This document shows positions 7,410 through 13,641 of a stretch of 15,687 nt of DNA, one piece after another; within the stretch, counting starts at the first letter, position 1; each line of letters opens with the position of its first letter. The stretch comes from JBOGWP01 sp050693875. GTDB taxonomy: Bacteria > Actinomycetota > CADDZG01 > JAHWKV01 > JBOGWP01. The translations under genes and the position numbers were made by a program. Where the stretch lies: positions 1 to 15,687 of the forward strand of contig JBOGWP010000205.1 of assembly GCA_050693875.1 (NCBI GenBank). Direction: 5' to 3'. The notes under the pieces are model-generated. The model had not been told where the DNA came from. It did no database searches and saw only the letters and a list, made by a program, of their open reading frames with translations.

Positions 7410-7518
7410 GCAGCGGGAGGTGTCGATCTCAGCGGCCGATGGCAGTGGACAACCGGGGGCTGGCAGGCCTCGAGGCCCGGTGGCAGCGGGAGGTGTCGAT
7501 CTCAGCGGCCGATGGCAG
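7410..7518. repeat. 36-bp exact direct repeat, two copies with a 37-bp spacer
   Basis: Copy 1 is 7410-7445 and copy 2 is 7483-7518, identical over 36 bases. Both begin GCAGCGGGAGGTG and end GCGGCCGATGGCAG; the flanking bases differ. The 37-bp spacer (7446-7482) holds the palindrome GGCCTCGAGGCC (7466-7477) nested in an ACCGGG/CCCGGT pair, so it can itself fold. Repeat length and spacing equal those of a CRISPR unit, but only two copies exist and no cas gene is visible. This repeat pair fills the 309-bp stretch between the MogA-XdhC start and the small ORF stop. I see no gene there. Confidence 0.8.
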
Positions 7519-7602
7519 AAGGGTGAAGTCCGGATGCGACGGATGGTCGGAATCCTGTCCGGCGCGCGCAGGCGCGGCGACGCGAAGCCGGACGCGGTGG
7601 CG

Positions 7603-7628
7603 CCGGCGAGCCAAGAGAGACTCGCCGG
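7603..7628 (-). terminator. GC-rich hairpin terminator of the 65-aa ORF
   Basis: CCGGCGAG (7603-7610) and CTCGCCGG (7621-7628) form a perfect 8-bp stem with a 10-nt loop. The hairpin starts 5 nt beyond the stop of the small ORF. There is no T-run, as is common for actinobacterial terminators. Confidence 0.5.
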
Positions 7629-7633
7629 GCCGC

Positions 7634-7831
7634 CTAGCGCTTCGGGAACCGGGAGAAGTCGGGGTCCTCTCCCAGTTGCCACTCGACCACGAACACGTTG
7701 TTCGGCAGGTCGAGGGGCGGAGGCGGAGGTGCCACCAAGGGAACCGCAGGTCGTGCCTTTGGTGCGACGATGCGAGCGCCGTTCAGCACGCGTGCGTCGC
7801 CGCCCCTGGTGGGGGTCTCCATGGGTATCAC
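7634..7831 (-). CDS. small orphan protein, 65 aa, function unknown
   Basis: A 65-residue ORF with a GTG start. The SD-like GGAGGAGGAG ends 5 nt upstream, among the strongest ribosome sites in the window; ATG 7822 is an alternative start. Third positions are GC-biased as in real genes. The sequence has a basic Ala/Pro-rich middle, five consecutive prolines (35-39), then the hydrophobic stretch LDLPNNVFVVEWQLG and an acidic-aromatic tail (EDPDFSRFPKR). There is no signal peptide, membrane helix or cysteine. I recognise no family. It has its own consensus-like promoter, a structured leader and a terminator hairpin, so it behaves as an independent transcription unit. It could be a small regulatory or binding protein, or a peptide precursor, but no maturation genes are adjacent. 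Confidence 0.66.
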   Translation of the reverse strand: MIPMETPTRGGDARVLNGARIVAPKARPAVPLVAPPPPPLDLPNNVFVVEWQLGEDPDFSRFPKR

Positions 7832-7848
7832 AAGAGCTCCTCCTCCCG

Positions 7849-7904
7849 TTCCGGGCGGTGTGCCGAGGTGGGGGGGGCTCGGTCTTGGGGGAACGCCGCC
7901 GGAA
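7849..7904 (-). promoter_or_regulatory. structured 5' leader of the 65-aa ORF
   Basis: In the roughly 80-nt leader, the arm at 7904-7896 (TTCCGGCGG) pairs with 7858-7849 (CCGCCCGGAA) over 9 bp with one bulged base. This pairing encloses an inner CCGAG/CTCGG hairpin (7882-7878 with 7867-7863). The outer stem ends only 3 nt before the SD. The fold is seen on paper only; a regulatory role is inference, and no known riboswitch class is recognised. Confidence 0.35.
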
Positions 7905-7917
7905 TCGGGAAGACACT

Positions 7918-7946
7918 TTGATAGCGTAATTTGCAGGTTCTGGCAA
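7918..7946 (-). promoter_or_regulatory. sigma-70-type promoter for the 65-aa ORF
   Basis: On the minus strand, TTGCCA (7946-7941) and TATCAA (7923-7918) are separated by 17 bp, in one of the few AT-rich patches of the window. The predicted start is near 7911, giving a leader of about 80 nt. It lies wholly in the 143-bp gap between the acuC stop and the small ORF, so the ORF need not depend on acuC transcription. Confidence 0.62.
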
Positions 7947-7974
7947 TTCGGTAGTTCTATGTAGGTACGGCCCT

Positions 7975-9135
7975 TTAGACCGAGGACAGCCCGTGAAAAG
8001 CCACCACTCGGTCCACGGCCGCCTGCACCTCGGAGGCCCGGCCGGGCCCACCGACCCCGTCCTCGAGGTAGGTCTCGGGCCGCCCCGGTCCAACCTCGAT
8101 CGACGGCCACGAGGCGGGAATGGCACCCGGCAGGCGATCCAATCCCCCACCCGGTTTCCGTGCGCTCAACTCGGCGAAGGCGAGCGTCCAGGCCCGCGGC
8201 ACCACCAGTCCCCATTGATAGCCGCCGCCGCCCGTCGCGACCCAGCGGCTCCGGCACTGCTCGTGGCCGAGGCGGTGCAGCACCTCGTAGATGCGGGGGT
8301 AGGCGCGCATCGTCAGCGCCAGGTGGGTGAGCGGGTCGCGCCAGTGCGAGTCGCACCCGAGCTGGGTCACCAGGACATCGGGCCGGAACCGCCGGGCAAT
8401 GCGCATAGCCAGCAGCTCGAGGGCCTCGACGAACTCCCGGTCGCCGGTGTCGGGGGGCAGGGGGAGGTTGATCGCACTTCCGCGAGCCTCCTCACCGCCA
8501 GCCTCCTCGATCGCGCCGGTCCCGGGGAAAAGCAACTCGCCCGACTCATGCATCGAGAAGGTGAGGACCGAAGGATCGTCCCAGAAGATCTCCTGCACGC
8601 CGTCGCCATGGTGCGCGTCGACGTCGACGTAAAGCACCCGCCAATCGGGACGCTCGCGGCGGATCCAGGCGATTGCGACCGCCGGGTCGTTGTAGATGCA
8701 GAAGCCGGACGCCCGGCCGGGCAGCGCATGGTGGAGCCCGCCGGCCGGACTGAAAGCATGCTGCGCGCCGCCGCCGACGACCGACCTCGCCGCAGTGAGG
8801 CTCGCCCCCACCACCCACGCCGCGGCCTCGTGCATGTGGGGAAAGATCGGATTGTCGCCCGGACCGAGCCCGGCGAGCATGGCCTCCCGGCCCGGACGCT
8901 CCCCGGCGCCGAGCCGCTTGATCAGCTCGATGTAGTCGGGATCGTGGACGAGGCCGATCTCGGCGTCGGAGGCCGGCGTGGGTGCGATCACATCGACCTC
9001 CGGCAGTTCGAGCAGGCCGGACGCACGGATCAGCTCTACGGTGAGCAGCACCCGTTCCGGCTTGAGGGGATGCTCGGGCCCGAAGTCGTAGCGCGCCCCG
9101 GGCTCCTGCCAGATCAGCGCCGACGGATCGCCCGT
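7975..9135 (-). CDS. acuC: AcuC-type histone-deacetylase-fold protein (acetoin utilization protein)
   Basis: A 386-residue arginase/deacetylase-fold enzyme if started at ACG 9135. All zinc-site and catalytic motifs are present: the tandem HH135-136 in GGLHHALPGRASGFCIYND, the metal ligands D173 and H175 in YVDVDAHHGDG, SMHE, the third ligand Asp in QLGCDSHWRDPLTHL, and the GGGGY tyrosine. AcuC is known to deacetylate lysines, for example on acetyl-CoA synthetase. Homologs begin near ...ALIW...YDFGPEHPL, and that stretch is encoded here (ALIWQEPGARYDFGPEHPLKPER) upstream of the first in-frame GTG (9051). No in-frame ATG, GTG or TTG precedes it. ACG at 9133-9135 lies 5 nt after GGGAG, so it is the best start, unless a base error hides an ATG. 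Confidence 0.92.
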   Translation of the reverse strand, partial: TGDPSALIWQEPGARYDFGPEHPLKPERVLLTVELIRASGLLELPEVDVIAPTPASDAEIGLVHDPDYIELIKRLGAGERPGREAMLAGLGPGDNPIFPHMHEAAAWVVGASLTAARSVVGGGAQHAFSPAGGLHHALPGRASGFCIYNDPAVAIAWIRRERPDWRVLYVDVDAHHGDGVQEIFWDDPSVLTFSMHESGELLFPGTGAIEEAGGEEARGSAINLPLPPDTGDREFVEALELLAMRIARRFRPDVLVTQLGCDSHWRDPLTHLALTMRAYPRIYEVLHRLGHEQCRSRWVATGGGGYQWGLVVPRAWTLAFAELSARKPGGGLDRLPGAIPASWPSIEVGPGRPETYLEDGVGGPGRASEVQAAVDRVVAFHGLSSV

Positions 9136-9148
9136 GGTCTCTCCCTTC

Positions 9149-9176
9149 TTGCTCCCATGAGGGCGCCGCCTATCAT
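9149..9176 (+). promoter_or_regulatory. promoter for the metzincin-DUF309 operon
   Basis: TTGCTC (9149-9154), a 16-bp spacer and TATCAT (9171-9176). The GTG start lies 9 nt after the -10 box, so the transcript would be leaderless or nearly so; no SD is present. The box overlaps the region just upstream of the divergent acuC gene. Confidence 0.5.
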
Positions 9177-9185
9177 TCCCACCCA

Positions 9186-10775
9186 GTGCCTGTCCACGCG
9201 TCGATCACCCCGGCGCCGATAACGGGGGAGCCCGGCGGCCGCGCGAGTGGGCTGCTCCACCTGAGCAACCCCGGCCAGCATCCGGTCTCGGTCCGGGTCG
9301 GCGTGGCCGGCGATGTCGCCGCGATCGTGTCGGTCGATCCTCCGCGGCTCGAGCTCGGCCCCGGGGAGGAGACGACCGCGACGCTGCTCGTGCGGCTCCC
9401 GCGTTCCCCGCAGCCGCCGGCCGGGGAGCTTTCCTTCGCGGTCGAGATCGGCCCCGAAGGCGACGAGCCCATCACCGTGCACGGCGCCGTCCAAGTGGCT
9501 CCGTTCACCGACCTGTTCGCCACGATCACTCCCCGCACCTCGACCGGCACGCGTGCCGCCGCGCACGTGCTGACGGTGGAGAACCGGGGGAACGTCGCAG
9601 TGCGGGCCGCAGTCTCCGTTGGCCAGGGCGGCGAGGCGCTCGACATCGAGATCGCCCCGGAGCAACTCGACGCCGAGCCCGGAGGCTGGGCCAAGGCGGT
9701 GGTGACCGTCCGGCCGAGGGCGCGCACCCAGGGGCCATCGCTTCGGCACGACTTCGTGCTGGTCGCCCGTGCGGGCCAGGTCTCCGCGACCGCACGGGCG
9801 ACGATGCAGCAGCAGCGCCGGCGACGGGTGCCGCTGCCTATCGCGGCCGGCGTGATCGCGGTCGTCGTCCTCGCGACGGTGGCCGGCGCGAGCCGTTTGT
9901 CTCGTCACTCGAGAAGCCGCCCGGCGGCCGAGACGACCCAGACCTGCGTGGCGGAGGGTCATCTGCAGCCGCGCCGAAGGTCCCCTGCGCCGGCGGCTTC
10001 CGGGGGTGCGTCGCCGGCCTCGGGCGCGTCGCCCTCGCCGGCGGCTCTCCCCGCCAATTACTCCTTCCTGCAGGTGCGTTCCGACGGCTGCACGCCGGTG
10101 CGCTTCAACCCCTGCGAGGCGATCCACTACCTCGTCAACGCGAGCATGGCCCCTCCCCAGGGCGTGGCCGACTTGCAGGAGGCGTTCCGACGGCTGGGGG
10201 AGGCCACAGGCAGCGACTTCGTCTTCGAGGGGACGACCGACGAAGGCACCGGGCGCACCGATCGCGACTCCTATCGCCGCCGCCCCCATCAGCCGGAACG
10301 GTACGGCGAACGCTGGGCGCCGGTGCTGGTCTTCTGGGCGCACATGGGCGGGCCGGGCCGCGACGACGTGGTGGTGCTCGGCCGCTCCCTTCCGGCGACG
10401 GTCCGGGGAGTGATCGTCACGGGCGTGCTGGGGCTGAACCTCGACGCGGTCACCAACGCCCAGACCGGCCAGTCGCTTCCCGACGGTTTCGGCCCCGGCA
10501 TCACCTGGGGCCGCGTGATGCTGCACGAGCTGGGGCACCTCGCCGGGTTGGGCCACGTGAGTGGGCGCCGGCAGCTCATGTACCAGGAGCACTCGGAGCA
10601 GACCGCCTTCGCCACCGACTACGGAATCGGCGACCGTGCCGGGCTCCGGCTGCTCGGGCGGAAGGCGGGCTGCGTGGCATCGCCGCCGCTCACCGCCGCG
10701 CCCGACGAGCCGGCGCTTCCTCCCGGCTTCGTCCCACCGTCGCAGCCCGCCGCTCCCTCCCCCCCGGGCGGATGA
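9186..10775 (+). CDS. membrane-anchored metzincin (matrixin-like) zinc protease with N-terminal Ig-like domains
   Basis: A 529-residue protein. Residues about 5-105 and 107-207 are two beta-sandwich repeats of the NEW3/Ig-like type (each with a pattern like SVDPPRLELGPGEETTATLLVRLP). RRRR at 211-214 then precedes one membrane helix (217-235), and an Ala/Ser/Pro linker (265-290) follows. Residues 292-497 are the protease domain. It holds the paired cysteines C302 and C310 (DGCTPVRFNPC), the zinc motif H447-E-L-G-H451-L-A-G-L-G-H457 and a Met-turn at M465 (QLMYQ). This matches actinobacterial secreted matrixin-like proteases. With no signal peptide and basic residues before the helix, the Ig domains should face the cytoplasm and the protease the outside. 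A proline-rich tail follows. The gene is translationally coupled to the DUF309 gene. Confidence 0.9.
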   Translation: MPVHASITPAPITGEPGGRASGLLHLSNPGQHPVSVRVGVAGDVAAIVSVDPPRLELGPGEETTATLLVRLPRSPQPPAGELSFAVEIGPEGDEPITVHGAVQVAPFTDLFATITPRTSTGTRAAAHVLTVENRGNVAVRAAVSVGQGGEALDIEIAPEQLDAEPGGWAKAVVTVRPRARTQGPSLRHDFVLVARAGQVSATARATMQQQRRRRVPLPIAAGVIAVVVLATVAGASRLSRHSRSRPAAETTQTCVAEGHLQPRRRSPAPAASGGASPASGASPSPAALPANYSFLQVRSDGCTPVRFNPCEAIHYLVNASMAPPQGVADLQEAFRRLGEATGSDFVFEGTTDEGTGRTDRDSYRRRPHQPERYGERWAPVLVFWAHMGGPGRDDVVVLGRSLPATVRGVIVTGVLGLNLDAVTNAQTGQSLPDGFGPGITWGRVMLHELGHLAGLGHVSGRRQLMYQEHSEQTAFATDYGIGDRAGLRLLGRKAGCVASPPLTAAPDEPALPPGFVPPSQPAAPSPPGG

Positions 10776-11116
10776 CGTCGAAGCGCCCGGCCCATCTCGA
10801 GGAGGGCATCCGCCTCTTCCGCCGCGGCAAGTTCTTCCTCGCGCACGAGACGCTGGAGGAGCACTGGGTCGAGGTGGAGGAGGCCGAGCGAGACTTCTAT
10901 CAGAGCCTCATCCACCTCTCGGTGGCGTTCCTGCACTTCGGTCGCGGGAACCGCAAGGGAGCGAGACTGCAGCTGCAAAAGGCCCGCGCACGACTCGAGG
11001 CGTATCCCGACCAGCACCACGGCATCGACGTCGCCGGACTCCGGGCATTCCTCGCCGACGCGCCCGACCGGGTCGAGCGCGGCGAAGAGGTCGGCCCACC
11101 TGAGCTGGAGCCCTGA
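10772..11116 (+). CDS. DUF309 family protein
   Basis: A 114-residue helical protein with the DUF309 signature. GIRLFRRGKFFLAHETLEEHW (12-32) holds the conserved HExLExxW, then FYQSLIHLSVAFLHFGRGNRKGA (42-64) and a helix ending LQKARARLEAYP. The function of the family is unknown; the fold is a small helical bundle with a conserved His/Glu/Trp cluster. Its ATG overlaps the protease stop (ATGA), so both come from one transcript. The stop is 10 nt from the convergent thiI stop. The family call is secure. Confidence 0.93.
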   Translation: MTSKRPAHLEEGIRLFRRGKFFLAHETLEEHWVEVEEAERDFYQSLIHLSVAFLHFGRGNRKGARLQLQKARARLEAYPDQHHGIDVAGLRAFLADAPDRVERGEEVGPPELEP

Positions 11117-11126
11117 CCCTGCGGCG

Positions 11127-12341
11127 TCACTCCTCGGTCGGCGCCTTCGGGAAGGTCTCCACGGTGGTGTCGGCGATCGCCTTCTGGACGAGGGCCTCCA
11201 CGTCGAGCGGCGCCTCGGCGACGTCGAGCTCGTCGAGCGAGGCGTGCGTCGTCACGCGGCGGGGGACGAAGAGCACGCAGCAGTCCTGATAGGGGTCGAT
11301 CGAGATCTCGTAGGTCCCGATGCGCCGCGCCAGGGCCTCGATCTCGATCTTGTCCCGGCCGACGAGGGGGCGCAGGACCGGAAGGCGCCGCGCCGCCGCG
11401 TTGATCGCGCGGATGTTCGTAAGGGTCTGCGAGGCCACCTGCCCGAGGCTGTCGCCGGTGACGAGTGCCTCGGCCCCTTGGGACTCGGCCAGTGCCTCGG
11501 CGATGCGGAGCATGAAGCGCCGGTAGAGAACGACCCGGAGCTCCTGGGGAGCGGTGGTCACGATCTCCGCCTGGGCAGCGCCGAAGGGAACCAGCCACAG
11601 GCGCACGCGTCCCATCCACGCGGCGAGCTGCTTGGCGAGACGGCCCGCCTGGCGGATGCTCGACGGGTCGGTGTAGGGGGTCCCATGGAAGTGGACCAGC
11701 TCCACGCTGGCCCCGCGCTTGGCGATCTCCCACGCCGCCACCGGCGAATCGATGCCGCCCGAAAGCAGGGCGAAGATGCGCCCGGACACGCCGACCGGGA
11801 GCCCGCCCGGGCCGGCGTGACGATCGCCGTACACGAATGCCCACCGCTCGGCCAGCTCGATGTGGCAGGTCCAGTCGGCCTGGGTCAGGTCGACCCTGGC
11901 CCCGGTGGCCTCGAGCACCGCGGCCCCGACGACCTCGTTGACTCGTTGCGAGGTCTCGGGAAAGGAGGTGTGCCCCCGGCGTGCCCGGATCCGGAAGGAT
12001 CCGAAGGCGACCCGCTCGGCCAGCTGAACCGCTGCGGCGACCATGTCCTCCATCGTCGGATCGGTGGCGACGGCCGGAGCAAAGCCCGACACCCCGAAGA
12101 CACGTCCGAGCCGGTCGACGATTGCACGCAGGTCGGCATCGTCTCGGAGCTCGACGAGGATGCGGCCCGAGATCGGCCGGATCCGGCGATAGCCGCAACC
12201 CGAGAGCGTGGCGCGCAGATTCGAGACCAGGCGCCGCTCGAACATCTCGCGGTTGCGCCCCTTCAGGCCGAGCTCGTGGTAGTGGACGACCACGACGTCG
12301 TACCGCTCGGGGGCTGTCGCTTCGGCGGCTGCGGCCATCAT
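11127..12341 (-). CDS. thiI: tRNA 4-thiouridine synthase / thiamine-thiazole sulfurtransferase ThiI, rhodanese-less form
   Basis: A 404-residue protein: an N-terminal ferredoxin-like domain (14-70, with HYHELGLKGRNREMFERRL), a THUMP domain (about 75-172), then a PP-loop adenylation domain (188-365) with the ATP-binding S194-GGIDSP. The persulfide-bearing site is DCC (353-355) in the ISIDPYQDCCVLFVP context. ThiI adenylates U8 of tRNA and replaces oxygen with sulfur. The C-terminal rhodanese domain of the E. coli type is absent. This matches the Bacillus-type short form, which takes sulfur from a dedicated cysteine desulfurase. It lies downstream of rpoD on the same strand across a 179-bp gap that contains a hairpin. 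The tandem ATG start has TACCAT 11 nt upstream and no SD. Confidence 0.96.
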   Translation of the reverse strand: MMAAAAEATAPERYDVVVVHYHELGLKGRNREMFERRLVSNLRATLSGCGYRRIRPISGRILVELRDDADLRAIVDRLGRVFGVSGFAPAVATDPTMEDMVAAAVQLAERVAFGSFRIRARRGHTSFPETSQRVNEVVGAAVLEATGARVDLTQADWTCHIELAERWAFVYGDRHAGPGGLPVGVSGRIFALLSGGIDSPVAAWEIAKRGASVELVHFHGTPYTDPSSIRQAGRLAKQLAAWMGRVRLWLVPFGAAQAEIVTTAPQELRVVLYRRFMLRIAEALAESQGAEALVTGDSLGQVASQTLTNIRAINAAARRLPVLRPLVGRDKIEIEALARRIGTYEISIDPYQDCCVLFVPRRVTTHASLDELDVAEAPLDVEALVQKAIADTTVETFPKAPTEE

Positions 12342-12486
12342 GTCGAGAGGCGATGGTACCTCGGGGGACGACCCCAGCCGAGGGCGCGCTTGCGTTCCGC
12401 CCTCAGCTCGTCACGGGCGTGGGGCTCGAACGGGCCTGGTACCGAACCAACCGCGCGAGCCGAGACCGGCCGAAGAGGGAACGCAA

Positions 12487-12517
12487 CCTGGATCCGTGGG
12501 GGCTCGTGCCACCCAGG
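12487..12517 (-). terminator. hairpin after rpoD
   Basis: CCTGG (12487-12491) plus GTGG (12496-12499) pair with CCAC plus CCAGG (12509-12517): nine base pairs with a 4-nt bulge. The hairpin lies 3 nt beyond the rpoD stop. There is no T-run, so it is a probable actinobacterial-style terminator rather than a certain one. The rest of the 12342-12486 gap holds a GGCTCG/CGAGCC inverted repeat (12423-12460) and no gene. Confidence 0.42.
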
Positions 12518-12520
12518 CGG

Positions 12521-13498
12521 TTACAGCGAGACCATGTCCCGGAGACGGCCGGGGCTCGAGGGGTGGCGCAGCTTCGACAGCGCCTTCGCCTCGATCTGTC
12601 GAATCCGCTCCCGGGTGAGGGCGAACTCCCGTCCGACCTCCTCCAGCGTCCGCGGCTCTCCGGTGGCCAGGCCGAAGCGGAGCGCGAGCACCTTCTTCTC
12701 CCGCTCGGTGAGCGCGTCGAGCATCCGCCACAGGTCCTCCTGGCGCAGCGCGAGCGCCGCCGCCTCGAAGGGGCCCTGCGCGCCGGCGTCCTCGATGAAG
12801 TCGCCCAGCTCGGCGTCCTCGTCGCCGACCGGCTCGTGGATGGAGACCGGCTCGGGAAGCACGCGGAAGGCTTCCCGCACCTTGTCGGGCGTCATCTCGG
12901 AGGCCTTGGCGATCTCCTCGGTGGTCGGCTCGCGGCCGAGCCGCTCGACCAGCTCCGACTGGACCTTGCGCACCCGGTACAGGGTCTCGACCATGTGCAC
13001 CGGAATGCGGATGGTGCGGGCCTTGTCGGCGATGGCCCGGGTGATCGCCTGGCGGATCCACCACGTGGCATAGGTGGAGAACTTGAACCCACGGCGGTAG
13101 TCAAACTTCTCGACCGCGCGCATCAGGCCGAGGTTGCCCTCCTGGATCAGGTCGAGGAGCGGCAGCCCGGCAGCAGAGTACTTCTTGGCGATCGAGACCA
13201 CCAGCCGCAGGTTCGACTGGATGAAACGACGCTTGGCCGCCCGGCCCGACTCGACGCGCCGCCGGAGCTCGTCGACCTTCTTCGCCGCAATCCGCTTCTT
13301 CGGGTTGTTCAGCGCGGTGCTCGCCTCGTTGCCGGCCTCGATGGTCTTGGCTAGCTCTACCTCGTCGACGTCGGTGAGCAGAGGGTACTGGCCGATCTCG
13401 CGCAGATACTGGCGGACGAGGTCCTCATGCGGAGCCTCCTCCTCACGGAAGTCGGGCCTGGCGGGCTCGTACTCCAAGTAGTCCTTCTCTCGGCGCAA
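12521..13498 (-). CDS. rpoD: primary-type RNA polymerase sigma factor (RpoD/SigA family)
   Basis: A 325-residue sigma-70 family protein. Region 1.2 is at 25-57 (DLVRQYLREIGQYPLLTDVDEVELAKTIE). Regions 2.1-2.4 span about 90-165, with the core-binding LPLLDLIQEGNLGLMRAVEKFDYRRGFKFSTYATWWIRQAI and the -10-reading RAIADKARTIRIP. Region 3 is at 168-245, and region 4 at 255-325 with the -35-reading helix TLEEVGREFALTRERIRQIEAKALSKLRHP. The long acidic N-terminus of large RpoD proteins is absent, so it could be the primary factor or a close SigB/HrdA-like paralog. The TTG start is set by GGAAGGATGA just upstream; the ATG inside that SD is out of frame. It is transcribed from its own promoter with a leader of about 108 nt. 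Confidence 0.95.
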   Translation of the reverse strand: MRREKDYLEYEPARPDFREEEAPHEDLVRQYLREIGQYPLLTDVDEVELAKTIEAGNEASTALNNPKKRIAAKKVDELRRRVESGRAAKRRFIQSNLRLVVSIAKKYSAAGLPLLDLIQEGNLGLMRAVEKFDYRRGFKFSTYATWWIRQAITRAIADKARTIRIPVHMVETLYRVRKVQSELVERLGREPTTEEIAKASEMTPDKVREAFRVLPEPVSIHEPVGDEDAELGDFIEDAGAQGPFEAAALALRQEDLWRMLDALTEREKKVLALRFGLATGEPRTLEEVGREFALTRERIRQIEAKALSKLRHPSSPGRLRDMVSL

Positions 13499-13531
13499 GT
13501 GGGCTCATCCTTCCCGTAGGGCCTCTAGGTG

Positions 13532-13579
13532 AAAAATAGCCGGGCCACCGGGATTTCCCCGGGACCGGCCTTCGGGGAA
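13532..13579 (-). promoter_or_regulatory. rpoD leader with two competing hairpins (attenuator-like)
   Basis: Hairpin A: TTCCCCG/CGGGGAA (arms 13579-13573 and 13561-13555). Hairpin B: CCGGG/CCCGG (13562-13558 and 13552-13548, 5-nt loop) capped below by GCCGG/CCGGC (13569-13565 and 13543-13539), followed at once by TATTTTT (13538-13532). A and B share bases and cannot coexist. B plus the T-run looks like an intrinsic terminator within the rpoD leader; A would disrupt it. The pairing is seen, the control role is inferred. Confidence 0.42.
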
Positions 13580-13612
13580 GCAACCAAGCTCTACGTGATA
13601 CCTGGGAGGGGT

Positions 13613-13641
13613 ATTGTACGTTCGATGCCTCCGCTTGACAA
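13613..13641 (-). promoter_or_regulatory. rpoD promoter
   Basis: On the minus strand, TTGTCA (13641-13636) and TACAAT (13618-13613) are separated by 17 bp. It is the best sigma-70-type promoter in the window. The expected start is near 13606. Confidence 0.68.

Noticed and set aside
7410..7518. Confident CRISPR array call
   Set aside because: There are only two repeat copies and no degenerate third copy one period away on either side, and no cas genes are in view. It is kept as a repeat, with CRISPR as one possible reading.
6353..7921. 522-codon plus-strand open frame across the MogA-XdhC gene and the repeat region
   Set aside because: It is a shadow of the XdhC fusion and runs through the direct repeats and the promoter of the 65-aa ORF; the amino-acid composition is not protein-like.
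9114..10592. 492-codon minus-strand open frame opposite the metzincin gene
   Set aside because: The translation is His/Arg/Gly-rich with no family features, while the opposite strand carries a full HExxHxxGxxH protease. It is a typical GC-rich antisense artefact.
12342..12520. Possible structured RNA gene between rpoD and thiI
   Set aside because: The gap has inverted repeats (GCGTTCC/GGAACGC, GGCTCG/CGAGCC) and a tRNA-like GCTCGAAC stretch. No cloverleaf or known RNA core (6S, RNase P, tmRNA) can be assembled, so only the rpoD hairpin is annotated.
11244..13354. Two long plus-strand open frames (609 and 457 codons) opposite thiI and rpoD
   Set aside because: They lie antisense to two unmistakable conserved genes and show no recognisable motif or ribosome site.
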